Shown: positions 18,872 to 28,435, numbered from the stretch's first letter. The stretch is 64,000 nucleotides of DNA from Psychromonas sp. psych-6C06 (GCF_002835465.1 NZ_PIZM01000010.1:86691-150690); one strand, 5' to 3'. Notes: generated from the letters alone by a model not told the origin. A program made the numbers and translations.

Positions 18872-20800
18872 TTATTCACCTTTAGGGATAATAACACCAT
18901 TTTCATCAGTTGCTTGTACGTTAAAGTTATCCTCAACACACATTTCATAATCACCAGCAGACCATGCGCTATAAGCTGTTTGATATGGTGCTAATTTACA
19001 CTTAAAGCTATGGTTTGCAGGTGTATTTGCATTCCAGCCCCAATCTTTATCCCAGTTAATCATCAATGCGCCAGCACCATCTGTGTTAAATGGTTTCATG
19101 TCAGCACAATCTAATTTTTCACCAGTAATATCAAGGTTTAAGTAGTTCGAGAACTCTTTGTAGTACGCGATACGGCTTTTAGCTTGATTCGATGTTGTGC
19201 CTTTATTACATTCAAATGCACCGTTAATGATTTGAATCGTTGCACCAAATCCATGTTCAATACCTGCTGCTTTATCAGCTGCATTTGGCTGCCACGTACC
19301 ATCGATCACATGTAACATGCTTGGTTTTGGTGGTTGTGGGTAAACATAAAAGAACACCGCAGAAGCAAGGTTTAGCCACGTATCAGCCACTAACTCAGGA
19401 TTTTTAAGTAGTACCATCTTATCGCCGAACATCGCTTCAGAGAATGGTCCATAGTTGTAGTTCCAGCTTAGCTGTTTAGCACCACGGCCAAAGTAGCTTT
19501 TGCCTTGACATGGCCAACGATCGCCCTGCCAACCTGAACAAGCGTTGTATGGACCTGTTGTATCTGTCTCTTGTTTGTACATTTCTCGCACATAGTACAA
19601 ACCTTGACGCCACTCTGGGTTACCTTTAGCACCTTCCCAACCTGGAGCATGAGCACCCGTTTCTTGAGTGAAGTGAGCAAACATAGTTGCTAAAGAACGC
19701 TTACAGATCTCTTCTGAATTACGGCCATCTTCGTAGGTACGACAGAAGGCAGGGAACTTAGCAATTGCCTGTAAGAAACGACGGTAAGTGTATGCTTCGT
19801 TACGAATTGGGAATAAGAACTCCCATAGCTCACTATCAATCACCGATTCAACACGTAAGACATTTTCAGGATTAGCAAGACGAAGAGGCTCTACTGCTTC
19901 TACTGATTCATTATCAAGCGTAACAGCATCTGCACGGATAAGGTCAAATAGCTCTCCACTGGTCAACTCTGTTTCAATTGAAGAAAGTTGTGCACGAGGA
20001 ATTAAGAAACCACCACTACCATCTTCTGTAACACTTAACTCACCATTAAATGGTGGAGGCGTTGGAGTTGCAACAGTAGGTGTCGGTGTAACAACGACCG
20101 GTGTTGGAGAAGGCGCACAAGAAGGAACCGGAATTGGCTGATCAATTGGATAAGTTACGTAAACACCACACTGTAAAACAGTAACAAATGCCGGTGTTGG
20201 CGTAATAACAACTGGCGTTGGCGTAATGACAGCTGGGGTTGGGGTGATCACAACTGGCGTTGGTGTAATAACTACAGGTGTTGGTGTTGCTACACTACCA
20301 CAGCTTGTTTCTTCCCAGAACCAAGAAGCTGTACTTGGTGTTTCCCATGTCCCAGGATTATTTTTAGCGATAAAACATTTACCTTGGTAACTTACTACAT
20401 CGCCATTACTTGCCTTGGTTTTACCAGCAATAAATTCAGTTGTATCAACTGGTGTCGATGTTGGAATTAGCGTTGGTTTAGCTGTTGGAGTAGCTGTTGG
20501 AGCTACGGTTGGTGTACCCGTTGGAATAATTACTGGAGTTGGCTCAACAGTATTACTACAATCAGCAACTGTCCAAAACCATGAATTAGCATTTGGCGTT
20601 TCCCAACTACCAGGCCCATTTTTGGCAATATAGCAGACACCGTCATAAGAGGTAGTGTCACCGTTTTTGATAACTGTTTTACCCGGAACAAAAGGGGTAA
20701 CTGTCGTTGAATTTGCAAGTGCAACATGGCTGAACATTGCTAGCGATGAAGAAAATAATGCAATAGATATTGCTTTCTTCGCGGGACTAAATGTAAACAT
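18872..20800 (-). CDS. Secreted GH19 chitinase with two chitin-binding modules
   Basis: A 642-residue exported enzyme. A signal peptide (residues 1-29, ending FSHVALANS) is followed by two CBM5/12-like modules, about 35-82 and 122-168, each with the WETPxxxSWFW motif. Between and after them are Pro/Thr-rich linkers; the second contains repeated VVITPTP units (about 172-260). The GH19 domain fills about 285-640. It has the catalytic-Glu segment FAHFTQETGAH, then YFGRGAKQLSWNYNYGPFS and INGAFECN. It should cleave chitin outside the cell. Two repeats in the linker are nearly identical at DNA level, a possible slippage site. Hairpins fill the upstream region. Confidence 0.93.
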   Translation of the reverse strand: MFTFSPAKKAISIALFSSSLAMFSHVALANSTTVTPFVPGKTVIKNGDTTSYDGVCYIAKNGPGSWETPNANSWFWTVADCSNTVEPTPVIIPTGTPTVAPTATPTAKPTLIPTSTPVDTTEFIAGKTKASNGDVVSYQGKCFIAKNNPGTWETPSTASWFWEETSCGSVATPTPVVITPTPVVITPTPAVITPTPVVITPTPAFVTVLQCGVYVTYPIDQPIPVPSCAPSPTPVVVTPTPTVATPTPPPFNGELSVTEDGSGGFLIPRAQLSSIETELTSGELFDLIRADAVTLDNESVEAVEPLRLANPENVLRVESVIDSELWEFLFPIRNEAYTYRRFLQAIAKFPAFCRTYEDGRNSEEICKRSLATMFAHFTQETGAHAPGWEGAKGNPEWRQGLYYVREMYKQETDTTGPYNACSGWQGDRWPCQGKSYFGRGAKQLSWNYNYGPFSEAMFGDKMVLLKNPELVADTWLNLASAVFFYVYPQPPKPSMLHVIDGTWQPNAADKAAGIEHGFGATIQIINGAFECNKGTTSNQAKSRIAYYKEFSNYLNLDITGEKLDCADMKPFNTDGAGALMINWDKDWGWNANTPANHSFKCKLAPYQTAYSAWSAGDYEMCVEDNFNVQATDENGVIIPKGE

Positions 20801-21083
20801 TTAACTCATCCTTGTTAAATAAATTTAAATATATATTTAACTAAGCGAAGAGAAACGATCAATAACGAATAGAAACCAGCAATGGTCACGTTCCCACAGG
20901 GGAATGTAAAAATTACCAAATAGTATTATATGTTCATCCTGAGCATTTAATACTATTTTGTCTATATGCTTATCAAGCATTTCCATATGCTTAGTAAATA
21001 AATGACAATAACCAATGTAGATTACTTGCTGATGTTTTTATAATCAAGAAAAAGTTATATATCAGCCACTAAAGTTTTATTTT
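20801..21083 (-). promoter_or_regulatory. Hairpin-rich upstream region of the chitinase gene
   Basis: This gap carries three inverted repeats: ACGTTCCC/GGGAATGT with one G-T pair (20888-20907), an 11-bp perfect stem AAATAGTATTA/TAATACTATTT (20918-20958), and TGCTT/AAGCA (20967-20979). A direct repeat ATATGCTTA occurs near 20964 and 20986. They lie 90-180 bases upstream of the chitinase start, where operators or a structured leader would be expected. No known binding-site consensus was recognised. Confidence 0.4.
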
Positions 21084-22193
21084 TTAAGCTGTAATGTTAT
21101 CTAGATTCTGTAATTGTTCGATTATCGATTGGCTATATTTTTGTAAATCACTTGAATCTTGCTCGGGCATTAACCAACCAAGTAGATCGGTAAGGTGCTC
21201 TTCGATAGCAAATGGTTTAGCATGCTCATAGGCTTTTGTTAATTCATCATTAACGGGTAAAAACTGCTGTGCAATTTCTTTACCAGGCATGACTTGTTGA
21301 TATTCTTTGATAGAAGCGACAGTTTCTGTGCGTTGCAAGTCCATTGAGAAAGCGGCTAAATGAGTAGGATCCATTGAAATCGTTTTGGCTTTTTCAAAAG
21401 CATCATCTAAGTTACCTGAAAAAAATAGATCACTTACGTTTTGTAGATTCCCCATCAATTCATTAACAGCTTGTTGTTCATCATCATTCAGTTCACCATT
21501 GATTTCAATAGTAAATGCTGCTTGAAACTCACTTTTATTTGAAGTTGCAAAGCTACCAATACCATTTTTCATATTCATTACAGAAGCACTTTGTTGCTTA
21601 TAATCAGAATTAAAAGTGATCTTAATTTCATCCCCCTCTTTAGTGGTGATGCTGTAGCTCGCATCTTTACTTAAACTATAATGGCTTCCTTCACGATAAT
21701 TTCCAGCAAGCATTGGCGAATCTTCATTTTCTGAAAACAGATCATCATTAAGCTTTTTCAGACCCTCTTTAAGTAAACCTTCGGTCTCTTTTATACCATT
21801 TTTAACATCATTACTTAATAGACCAAGTCCTTTCAACTCTTTTGAGGCATCACCGAGCCCCTCTTTTATTCCTTTTTGGGCATCAGAAAACATTTGCTGT
21901 AGTTCACTCTCTGTTGCACCATTATTTTTTGCTTTCGTGATTGCATCCGTAACAAAACCAAGAATATTGTTACTTACACTTTCAAAGTCAAAATTGTTTT
22001 CATTATTTTTTTCAGTTTCGTTCGGTATGCCTAATGCGCTATTGAGGCGGTCATTGATGATATTGGTCGCTACATTTTTTTTATCAATGTGGGTAGTACG
22101 ATTATCTTTAACATCGGCATCAGATTGTTGCGCGCCTTTAGCGTGTTGATTAAACAAGGCTAAAGGCTGAAAATTTGAAAGTTCAACCTTCAT
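21084..22193 (-). CDS. DUF5610 domain protein
   Basis: A 369-residue protein without a signal peptide. I choose ATG 22193 (MKVELSNFQPLALFN) because GGAG lies 8 bases upstream; an in-frame ATG at 22238 is poorer. The region INDRLNSALGIP (about 45-60) and the helical ILGFVTDAITKAKNNGATESELQQMF part match my memory of DUF5610. The segment from 185 to 300 (HYSLSKDASYSITTKEGDEI, MNGELNDDEQQAVNELM) is beta-rich then helical. Function is unknown; related proteins occur in Vibrio and Shewanella. The gene stands alone. Confidence 0.65.
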   Translation of the reverse strand: MKVELSNFQPLALFNQHAKGAQQSDADVKDNRTTHIDKKNVATNIINDRLNSALGIPNETEKNNENNFDFESVSNNILGFVTDAITKAKNNGATESELQQMFSDAQKGIKEGLGDASKELKGLGLLSNDVKNGIKETEGLLKEGLKKLNDDLFSENEDSPMLAGNYREGSHYSLSKDASYSITTKEGDEIKITFNSDYKQQSASVMNMKNGIGSFATSNKSEFQAAFTIEINGELNDDEQQAVNELMGNLQNVSDLFFSGNLDDAFEKAKTISMDPTHLAAFSMDLQRTETVASIKEYQQVMPGKEIAQQFLPVNDELTKAYEHAKPFAIEEHLTDLLGWLMPEQDSSDLQKYSQSIIEQLQNLDNITA

Positions 22194-22336
22194 ATATTTC
22201 TCCAATAAAGGGGTACACCTAGAGGTTATCGGCAGCATTTAAAATTTATTAAGCATTTAAAATAAAAATGCTTATATTAAAAGCTGATAAAAATGACTCA
22301 AATAATAAATTAATGACCGTCAACGGTGTCTACGAG

Positions 22337-22681
22337 TTAAACACCATAATATGCATCGGACAATGGTGCAACATTACAATCACTAATGTAATCACGTGAC
22401 GTTAACCAGTCTTTAAACGCACTCCGATCTGAATCAGTGGCGCTAATATAACGCCCGTAGCTACTAACATAAATGACAAAACGATGCGAACCACCAGCCC
22501 CACCTAATATAAGGTTCCTAGATTCAACAAATTCGACGAGCTCTGAAAAAAAGCCATCAAACACACTTTCATCAACTTCAGTAAACGTGAATGAGACTTC
22601 AAATCCTAAAACTGCATACTTACCGACATATAGCTTTTTATTTAATCGATTACTTCTTTTTATGTGATTCGTTGTTTTCAT
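22337..22681 (-). CDS. yggL: YggL family protein (50S-associated)
   Basis: A 114-residue cytosolic protein of family DUF469. The N-terminus has the family signature RSNRLNKKLYVGKYAVLGFEVSF, followed by VFDGFFSELVEFVESRNLILGGAGG and a final strand region. E. coli YggL has 108 residues and has been found with the 50S ribosomal subunit; the exact role is uncertain. In E. coli it is next to trmB and mutY, but here it stands alone, so the neighbourhood is not conserved. Confidence 0.82.
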   Translation of the reverse strand: MKTTNHIKRSNRLNKKLYVGKYAVLGFEVSFTFTEVDESVFDGFFSELVEFVESRNLILGGAGGSHRFVIYVSSYGRYISATDSDRSAFKDWLTSRDYISDCNVAPLSDAYYGV

Positions 22682-22787
22682 AGATACTCCAGTATTTAAT
22701 TACGTCACCATTGTATATGTTACACGGCCAACAAAGCATAAAAAATCACTGTAAAGTATCAATTTTTACTAGTGAACACTTCGCGAC

Positions 22788-22814
22788 AAAAAACAAAACA
22801 AAACAAAACAAAAC
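22788..22814. repeat. (AAACA)n simple repeat
   Basis: A run of AAACA units fills 22788-22814, upstream of the protease gene and downstream (on the other strand) of the yggL start. Five-base repeats of this sort can vary in copy number by slippage. It lies about 90 bases ahead of the protease ATG, where a change in length could alter promoter spacing. Confidence 0.6.
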
Positions 22815-22900
22815 CAAGATCATACCAAGAATAAAAATAAACTGACTTTATTTTTATTTGTGATCTTAACTTATTAAGTAATAGTACTTATGCTTTTCTA

Positions 22901-23860
22901 ATGAATATTTATTTAGTCAGTCTTTTACTTTGCCTGTATTCACTGCAAATTTTTGCAGGTGCTCTTCCTGAGTCTCGCATAATTGATTTTAAAAATAGCA
23001 ACATGCAAACTATCAAGCACCGACATATGTTAACCAACACTGGAATTTTAGTCGAAGACGGTGATATTAATAAAAAAAACCCATTATCAGAGCGGATCCT
23101 GTCAATTTTTTACAAAAATACGGCCAATAAAAATGTGTGTAAAGATATCCCTTTCAGCACAGATGTTGCTATTGGTAGCTGCAGTGGTGTGTTAATAAAA
23201 GACAATATACTAGCTACCGCTGGGCATTGTGTAGATGAAAACATCGCCAAGAAAATCTGGTTTTTTAATTACCAACAAACGGACGACCTCTCTTTTAAGC
23301 AAGGCTATAAAGTAAAGCGCGTTATTTTTCGCGACTTTAGCATCATAAAATCAGGTTATTCCGTTGAAAGAAATAAAATTAATCGTCAACGACAACAGAT
23401 TGGCATAGGCCCTCTCCCACCTGATATGTTCGATTATACGAGTTACCGTGATATTGCTCTGTTAGAATTAGCAAAACCGGTGGTAGGCCTTCTGCCATTT
23501 AAAATTAATTTCAGACCATTCTTTAGCGGGAGAAAAGTTATTTCTGTAGGCCCCCCTTTGGGCTTGTCATTAAAACAAAATAGTACGGGATCCCTTAAAT
23601 CTATTACAACCACCAACTACATGACGACAAATATACAAACACAGCAAGGGAACTCGGGGGGACCACTGTTTGATTATGAAACAGGTGATCTTATTGCAAT
23701 CACGGTAAATCGTGGTTTAACTTCTGTATTTGGTCTACAAAGAGATAAACGCTGCTATGGCTTTAAGAGTAAAACAACCGAAAAAGAGAGCATATCCCAC
23801 TTAAGCGGACACATGACGATCACTCAGGTTAAAAAATATATCTTTGATACTAAAGATTAG
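22901..23860 (+). CDS. Secreted trypsin-like serine protease
   Basis: A 319-residue S1-type protease. A signal peptide (about 1-20, LLLCLYSLQIFAGA) is followed by a catalytic domain. The triad is visible: His109 (ATAGHCVDE), Asp184 (YRDIALLELAKP) and Ser252 (QQGNSGGPLFD). Cys94 and Cys110 probably pair. No PDZ domain or membrane anchor is seen, so it differs from DegP. Substrate is unknown. The gene is convergent with the EAL gene, overlapping it by four bases at the 3' end. The ribosome site is weak. Confidence 0.85.
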   Translation: MNIYLVSLLLCLYSLQIFAGALPESRIIDFKNSNMQTIKHRHMLTNTGILVEDGDINKKNPLSERILSIFYKNTANKNVCKDIPFSTDVAIGSCSGVLIKDNILATAGHCVDENIAKKIWFFNYQQTDDLSFKQGYKVKRVIFRDFSIIKSGYSVERNKINRQRQQIGIGPLPPDMFDYTSYRDIALLELAKPVVGLLPFKINFRPFFSGRKVISVGPPLGLSLKQNSTGSLKSITTTNYMTTNIQTQQGNSGGPLFDYETGDLIAITVNRGLTSVFGLQRDKRCYGFKSKTTEKESISHLSGHMTITQVKKYIFDTKD

Positions 23861-24597
23861 GTTACATTTTTAAACCATTTTTTATATAGAAACCCTTGTA
23901 CTAAATCAGCTCCTATCTGCTTAGCAAATTGTAAGTCTTGCTCTGTTTCTACCCCTTCTAAAATTACTTTTTTCCCTGTTTCATGTGCATAAGTTATCAT
24001 TGCATTAACCAGTGGCATGAAGTTTTTACTGTGGCGTTTTTCAATGACGTATTTATCTAATTTAATGTAATCAACCATCTGTACAACAGACGTTGATAAC
24101 ATTGACTGTGGATTAAAAAGATCATCAATAGCGGTATTAATTTTATTTTTAGCGAGGTTGTCAATCATCGATAAACTCATCACTGCATCACTTAATTCTG
24201 AGTTTTCAATTAACTCTACAATCACGTTAGCCTTATGATAGCTTTTAAACAACTTAACAAAGGGATTATTACCATCAAGCATTCCGGATGCAGAATATGA
24301 GTCTTGATCTAGGTTAACAAAGATATCTGTATTATTTGGCGCATAAGCAAGCTGTAATTTTTTCTGTTCATATTCAACTTGAAACAAGCTTAGGGGATTA
24401 TCATGTAGGGATGCATAAACCAGATCCGGCCTAATAGCTTCGCCACCGACAGTATAAAAACGGGATAATCCTTCGTAAGCAATGATCTCTTCGCCTGCAG
24501 TGGTAACGATAGGTTGAAATTCAGCACCATAACGTTTGCTATCCATTAGTTCTAAAAGTTGTGGCGGGTTTAAGTGGTGTGCATGCGTCATTGTCAT
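23857..24597 (-). CDS. Small EAL-domain protein, probably altered activity
   Basis: A 246-residue stand-alone EAL domain, cytoplasmic. The first motif is YEGLSR rather than EAL, followed by IFVNLDQD, IVELIENSE, a metal motif DDLF in place of DDFG, KLDKYVI, ILEGVETEQD and VQGFLY. Several metal and general-base residues are kept, but the change at loop 6 (DDLFNPQ) is the sort that often lowers phosphodiesterase activity. It may hydrolyse c-di-GMP weakly or only bind it, or act as a protein-interaction domain like YdiV. It overlaps the protease gene tail to tail. Confidence 0.82.
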   Translation of the reverse strand: MTMTHAHHLNPPQLLELMDSKRYGAEFQPIVTTAGEEIIAYEGLSRFYTVGGEAIRPDLVYASLHDNPLSLFQVEYEQKKLQLAYAPNNTDIFVNLDQDSYSASGMLDGNNPFVKLFKSYHKANVIVELIENSELSDAVMSLSMIDNLAKNKINTAIDDLFNPQSMLSTSVVQMVDYIKLDKYVIEKRHSKNFMPLVNAMITYAHETGKKVILEGVETEQDLQFAKQIGADLVQGFLYKKWFKNVT

Positions 24598-24700
24598 TCC
24601 ATTGGGTTAAAATACATCCCCCAAATGTAATTGATAACCACTATCATGTAAATCATTTGTACTTAACAATGATTAAAGTTTAATGACACTGAGTTTAAGT

Positions 24701-25771
24701 TTATGGCAATTCACCTATCATACTGACAGCTTTGATATAACAGTAAACCTTTTGACCAACTTTAAGTTTCAACTGCTGCAAAGACTTTACTGTTATTTTA
24801 GCTAATAAGGATTGCTGGCCGAGATTAAGGGTCAATAGAATATGACTAATTGAAATTTTCTCAATTTGAGTCATGGTCGCAAGCAAACAGTTTTGTAAAG
24901 AGCTACTTGTTAGCATCTCTGTCGCTATGATCACATCTTTACTTTCGACTTTAATCTGCAAAACGGTATCGGTCATGTTTTTATCAAATGTTAAGTTAAT
25001 CACTTGATCATCGACTGTCCCTTGCCACATAAGATCATCATTATTCCAACGTAAATTTTCAACCGTTAACAATAAGCCACAGTCAGCATGTTTCACTAAA
25101 CTTAATGAAGGGTCTAAGAATAACACCTGTGGCTTACCAATTGCTTCTACTTTCCCTTCATGTACAAGCATCATATTATTTGCTAAATAGAATAATTCCT
25201 GCATTGAATGCGTTATGTATAACACTGGAATCTGTTGTGAAAGTTTTTTAATGAATGGCAGTAATATGTTGCGACTATGCTTGTCTAAAGATGAAAGAGG
25301 TTCGTCCATAATCAACATTTGAGGCGCGGTTAAGATAGCGCGAGCAATCGCTATACGCTGTTTCTGGCCACCAGACAACATGGATATTTTCTTGTCTAGT
25401 AAAGTGCTAAATTGTAATAAATGCGCTAATTCATTTAAGGAGTAAAGGCTTTGCTTTGATTCAGCAATCAATAAATTACCGCGTGTATCTAAATGAGGAA
25501 ATAGCCTTGGCTCTTGAAATACCATACCTACCGCACGATTTTCAGTCTTAATAAAAACGTGCTCACTTTGCCATTGGCAAGCAGCAAACGAAACGTCACC
25601 GCTAAATCCGCTTTCCAATCCAATTAAGCTTCGCACAAGAGTTGTTTTTCCCGCACCAGAATCACCAAAGATTCCACAAACACCATTTAACTCTAGCTCG
25701 CCTGAAAAAGAAAAAAGCGATTTCTTGGTTAATTCAAAGGATAATAAACTCCCCTGTTTATTATCACCCAT
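24701..25771 (-). CDS. modC: Molybdate ABC transporter ATP-binding protein
   Basis: A 356-residue ATPase of the molybdate importer, on the inner face of the membrane. Walker A is GDSGAGKTTLVRS, the Q loop is VFQEPRLFPH, the signature is MLSGGQKQRIAIARA and Walker B is MLIMDEPLSSLD. The C-terminal part from about 290 is the molybdate-binding TOBE domain (SISHILLTLNLGQQSLLAKITVKS). Length matches E. coli ModC (352). It overlaps modB by 8 bases and is last in the mod run. Confidence 0.94.
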   Translation of the reverse strand: MGDNKQGSLLSFELTKKSLFSFSGELELNGVCGIFGDSGAGKTTLVRSLIGLESGFSGDVSFAACQWQSEHVFIKTENRAVGMVFQEPRLFPHLDTRGNLLIAESKQSLYSLNELAHLLQFSTLLDKKISMLSGGQKQRIAIARAILTAPQMLIMDEPLSSLDKHSRNILLPFIKKLSQQIPVLYITHSMQELFYLANNMMLVHEGKVEAIGKPQVLFLDPSLSLVKHADCGLLLTVENLRWNNDDLMWQGTVDDQVINLTFDKNMTDTVLQIKVESKDVIIATEMLTSSSLQNCLLATMTQIEKISISHILLTLNLGQQSLLAKITVKSLQQLKLKVGQKVYCYIKAVSMIGELP

Positions 25772-26465
25772 TATTTAACCTTTGCTGACGTTTTTGTAGC
25801 ACACCATAAATGAACATAAGCAATAACATTGAGAATGCAAGTAAAGAGAATGCAAGCGTGTGGGCCTGTTCATATTGGAGGGTTTCTACATGATCAAACA
25901 ATGCAATCGATAATACCTGCGTTTCCCCGGGTATGTTACCTCCAATCATTAATACTACGCCAAACTCACCAACGGTATGAGCAAAGCCTAATGAAGCGGC
26001 GATGATAAAACTCGGCAAAGTCATTGGTATAATTACTTTATAAAAGGTTTTTATCGGCCCAAAACCTAACGTCTTTGCGACTTCGAGATAGCTTTTATCT
26101 AAATTAACAAAGGCACTTTGTAATGGCTGTACAACAAAAGGTAATGAATAGATAAGTGAGGCAATGACGAGCCCTGAAAATGAAAAAGCTAAGCCATTAC
26201 CAGTCATTTTCAACCAAAACGATCCTAAGCTACTTTCGGGAGAGAATGATAATAACAAGTAAAAACCAAGTACAGTAGGTGGTAAAACTAGCGGCAAAGC
26301 AACTAAAGATTCAACAAAGGGACGAAAAAAAACTTTACTTCTTGCTAACCACCAAGCTAATGGTGGACAAAAAATTAACAAAATAAACGTTGTTATTCCA
26401 GCTAGCTTAAGCGTTAAATAGATGGCGCTTAAATCTAGCTCTGTAAAGAGTTGGTTTAACATCAA
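25764..26465 (-). CDS. modB: Molybdate ABC transporter permease
   Basis: A 233-residue inner-membrane permease with about five or six hydrophobic segments. The coupling loop is visible in YLEVAKTLGFGPIKTFYKVIIPMTLPS, the region contacting ModC. LPLVLPPTVLGFYLL and HTVGEFGVVLMIGGNIPGET are characteristic of ModB. It is separated from modA by one base and overlaps modC by 8 bases. Confidence 0.94.
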   Translation of the reverse strand: MMLNQLFTELDLSAIYLTLKLAGITTFILLIFCPPLAWWLARSKVFFRPFVESLVALPLVLPPTVLGFYLLLSFSPESSLGSFWLKMTGNGLAFSFSGLVIASLIYSLPFVVQPLQSAFVNLDKSYLEVAKTLGFGPIKTFYKVIIPMTLPSFIIAASLGFAHTVGEFGVVLMIGGNIPGETQVLSIALFDHVETLQYEQAHTLAFSLLAFSMLLLMFIYGVLQKRQQRLNNG

Positions 26466-26466
26466 A

Positions 26467-27180
26467 TTACAAATACCCTTTGCTACGTATCAATTGCCTT
26501 ATACTATCTGATGTTAAAAAATCTACAAACTGTTGCGTAGCGAGTTTATTTTTACTGTTAGTAAGAATAACACCTTGTTGTAATATAGGTTGGTAAGTAT
26601 CAGTTGGTACAATATAATAATTTTTTTGGCTATTTTGCAGGAGTAAAGCCAAGGCGACAAAGCCGGACTCAATATTCCCTGTATCGATAAACTGATAGGT
26701 TTGTGAAACATTATTACCTTTGATATAAGAGAGCTTTGACCAGAGTTGTAAACTTTTAAGTGCTTGCTGTGTTGCTAATCCATAAGGAGCTAGCTTAGGG
26801 TTTGCAATTGCAATCCGACCTTTTAGTCTCAGTAAACTGTACTTATCGATATTGCTCGCACTGTTCGGGTGCCAGAAAGCTAATACTCCCTGCGCATAGG
26901 TAAAACGAGATCCCTCAACCCCTAATCCAGAGTCTTCGATACGCTTGGCACGGTCGCTATCGGCAGATAAAAAAAGGTCGAATGGTGCACCATGACTAAT
27001 TTGGTTATAGAGAATCCCCGTAGAGCCACTGGAAACAAATATTTTTTGATCTGATTGCGCCTCATAAAGTAAAACAATCTCATTTAAAGTCGTCTTAAAA
27101 TTACTTGCCACTGCAATTTTCAATGTCGCATGAACAGGAAAAACACACAAAACGAAGCAAAGAGCGCATAAACGGATCAT
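26467..27180 (-). CDS. modA: Molybdate-binding periplasmic protein
   Basis: A 237-residue solute-binding protein with a signal peptide (LCALCFVLCVFPVHA, cleavage near 18). The mature part starts TLKIAVASNFKTTLNEI, with the molybdate contact SSGSTGILYNQISHGAPFDLFLSAD, all typical of ModA. It captures molybdate for ModBC. Its ATG overlaps the moaE TGA in the sequence ATGA, so cofactor synthesis and molybdate uptake genes are translationally coupled. Confidence 0.93.
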   Translation of the reverse strand: MIRLCALCFVLCVFPVHATLKIAVASNFKTTLNEIVLLYEAQSDQKIFVSSGSTGILYNQISHGAPFDLFLSADSDRAKRIEDSGLGVEGSRFTYAQGVLAFWHPNSASNIDKYSLLRLKGRIAIANPKLAPYGLATQQALKSLQLWSKLSYIKGNNVSQTYQFIDTGNIESGFVALALLLQNSQKNYYIVPTDTYQPILQQGVILTNSKNKLATQQFVDFLTSDSIRQLIRSKGYL

Positions 27181-27629
27181 TTAAAACCCCATTTTTTCAA
27201 GGCGTTTTGATCGCATTCTCGAGCATCTACCCAATAAGATTCCCCTAGATGATTTGTCTCTTTTTTCCAAAATGGAGCGCCAGTTTTCAGATGATCCATT
27301 ATAAATTCACAGGCGGCAAATGCATCACCACGATGCAAACTAGCAACCCCTACAAAGACAATCTGATCAAGCAGCTGTAATTTACCTATTCGATGAATCA
27401 CTCTCACATCTATAATTGACCAGCGCGCTTTAGCTTGCTCAACAATCTCAATCAGGGATTTTTCTGTCATTCCAGGATAATGCTCCAAGGTCAATGTGCT
27501 TATCTGTTCTCCTTGATTTATATCACGGACTAGCCCAGTAAAGGTAACCACAGCTCCTGTACGACTACTTTGACGTAAACTGTCATATTCAACTTGTTGA
27601 TTAAAGTCTTGTTGTTGTACTTTAATCAT
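27177..27629 (-). CDS. moaE: Molybdopterin synthase large subunit
   Basis: A 150-residue subunit of molybdopterin synthase, which inserts two sulfurs into precursor Z. Features are GAVVTFTGLVRD, RIGKLQLLDQIVFVGVASLHRGDAF and GAPFWKKETNHLGESYWVDA with the catalytic lysines. Length equals E. coli MoaE. It directly follows moaD with no gap and overlaps modA. Confidence 0.95.
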   Translation of the reverse strand: MIKVQQQDFNQQVEYDSLRQSSRTGAVVTFTGLVRDINQGEQISTLTLEHYPGMTEKSLIEIVEQAKARWSIIDVRVIHRIGKLQLLDQIVFVGVASLHRGDAFAACEFIMDHLKTGAPFWKKETNHLGESYWVDARECDQNALKKWGFK

Positions 27630-27878
27630 TTAACCTCCTGTTACAGGAGGAAAAAAAGCCACTTCGTCCCCACTCTTTAATCGAGTAGCTTTATCGCTCA
27701 TTACTTGGTTAACCGCAACCATGATTGTTTTACTTGAGAGGGCGATTTGCCAATCTTTATTATCTTTTATCAAGTTATCCAATAAATCCTGCACAGTCGT
27801 ATTTTCAGAACTGTTCACGTTAAGCTCTGCAGTCCCCAATTGGTCACGTAATTGAGCAAAGAATAACACCTTGATCAT
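27630..27878 (-). CDS. moaD: Molybdopterin synthase small (sulfur carrier) subunit
   Basis: An 82-residue ubiquitin-like sulfur carrier. It begins [14 protein letters not shown] and ends in the Gly-Gly tail ([10 protein letters not shown]) needed for thiocarboxylate formation. It overlaps moaC by four bases and abuts moaE, making a tight moaCDE set. Confidence 0.95.
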   Translation of the reverse strand: MIKVLFFAQLRDQLGTAELNVNSSENTTVQDLLDNLIKDNKDWQIALSSKTIMVAVNQVMSDKATRLKSGDEVAFFPPVTGG

Positions 27879-28363
27879 AATTCATCACCCGCTGTAAATA
27901 TGCCTGATTTACCCCCTGTTTTTTTCAACAGTCGCACTTGTGATATCACCATATCTTTTTGCACCGCTTTACACATATCATAAATTGTTAAGGCAGCAAC
28001 GGAAGCAGCTGTTAATGCTTCCATCTCAACCCCGGTCTTACCTGACAGTTTACACAAGCTTTGTATGCGAACTCGGTTATGCTCAGGCTGAGGCGTTAGC
28101 TCTACTTCTACTTTAGTTAACGCTAAAGGATGACACAAAGGTATTACATCCGATGTTTTTTTAGCAGCCATGATTCCGGCGATACGTGCTGTGGCAAACA
28201 CATCTCCTTTATGATGATCGCCATTCATAATAAGAGCTAGCGTATCGGGTGACATTTCAATAAAAGCTTCTGCAATAGCTTCTCGCTGTGTCACAACTTT
28301 ATCGGTGACATCCACCATATTAGCTTTTCCATCTTGATTAATATGGGTAAATTTACTTTCCAT
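27875..28363 (-). CDS. moaC: Cyclic pyranopterin monophosphate synthase
   Basis: A 162-residue enzyme that converts the MoaA product to precursor Z (cPMP). Motifs are [49 protein letters not shown] and [23 protein letters not shown] with GGKSG at the C-terminus. Length matches the family (161). It follows moaB after 72 bases and overlaps moaD. Confidence 0.96.
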   Translation of the reverse strand: MESKFTHINQDGKANMVDVTDKVVTQREAIAEAFIEMSPDTLALIMNGDHHKGDVFATARIAGIMAAKKTSDVIPLCHPLALTKVEVELTPQPEHNRVRIQSLCKLSGKTGVEMEALTAASVAALTIYDMCKAVQKDMVISQVRLLKKTGGKSGIFTAGDEL

Positions 28364-28435
28364 TTTATTAATAGTTACCTTTGAATATTGTGTACTGATA
28401 CAAAAAAGAATGACTGGATTGATAAGATGTATTAA

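Noticed and set aside
20160..20300. Regular short repeats resembling an array
   Set aside because: They are in-frame codon repeats of the chitinase linker, not CRISPR repeats; spacer-like unique segments are lacking.
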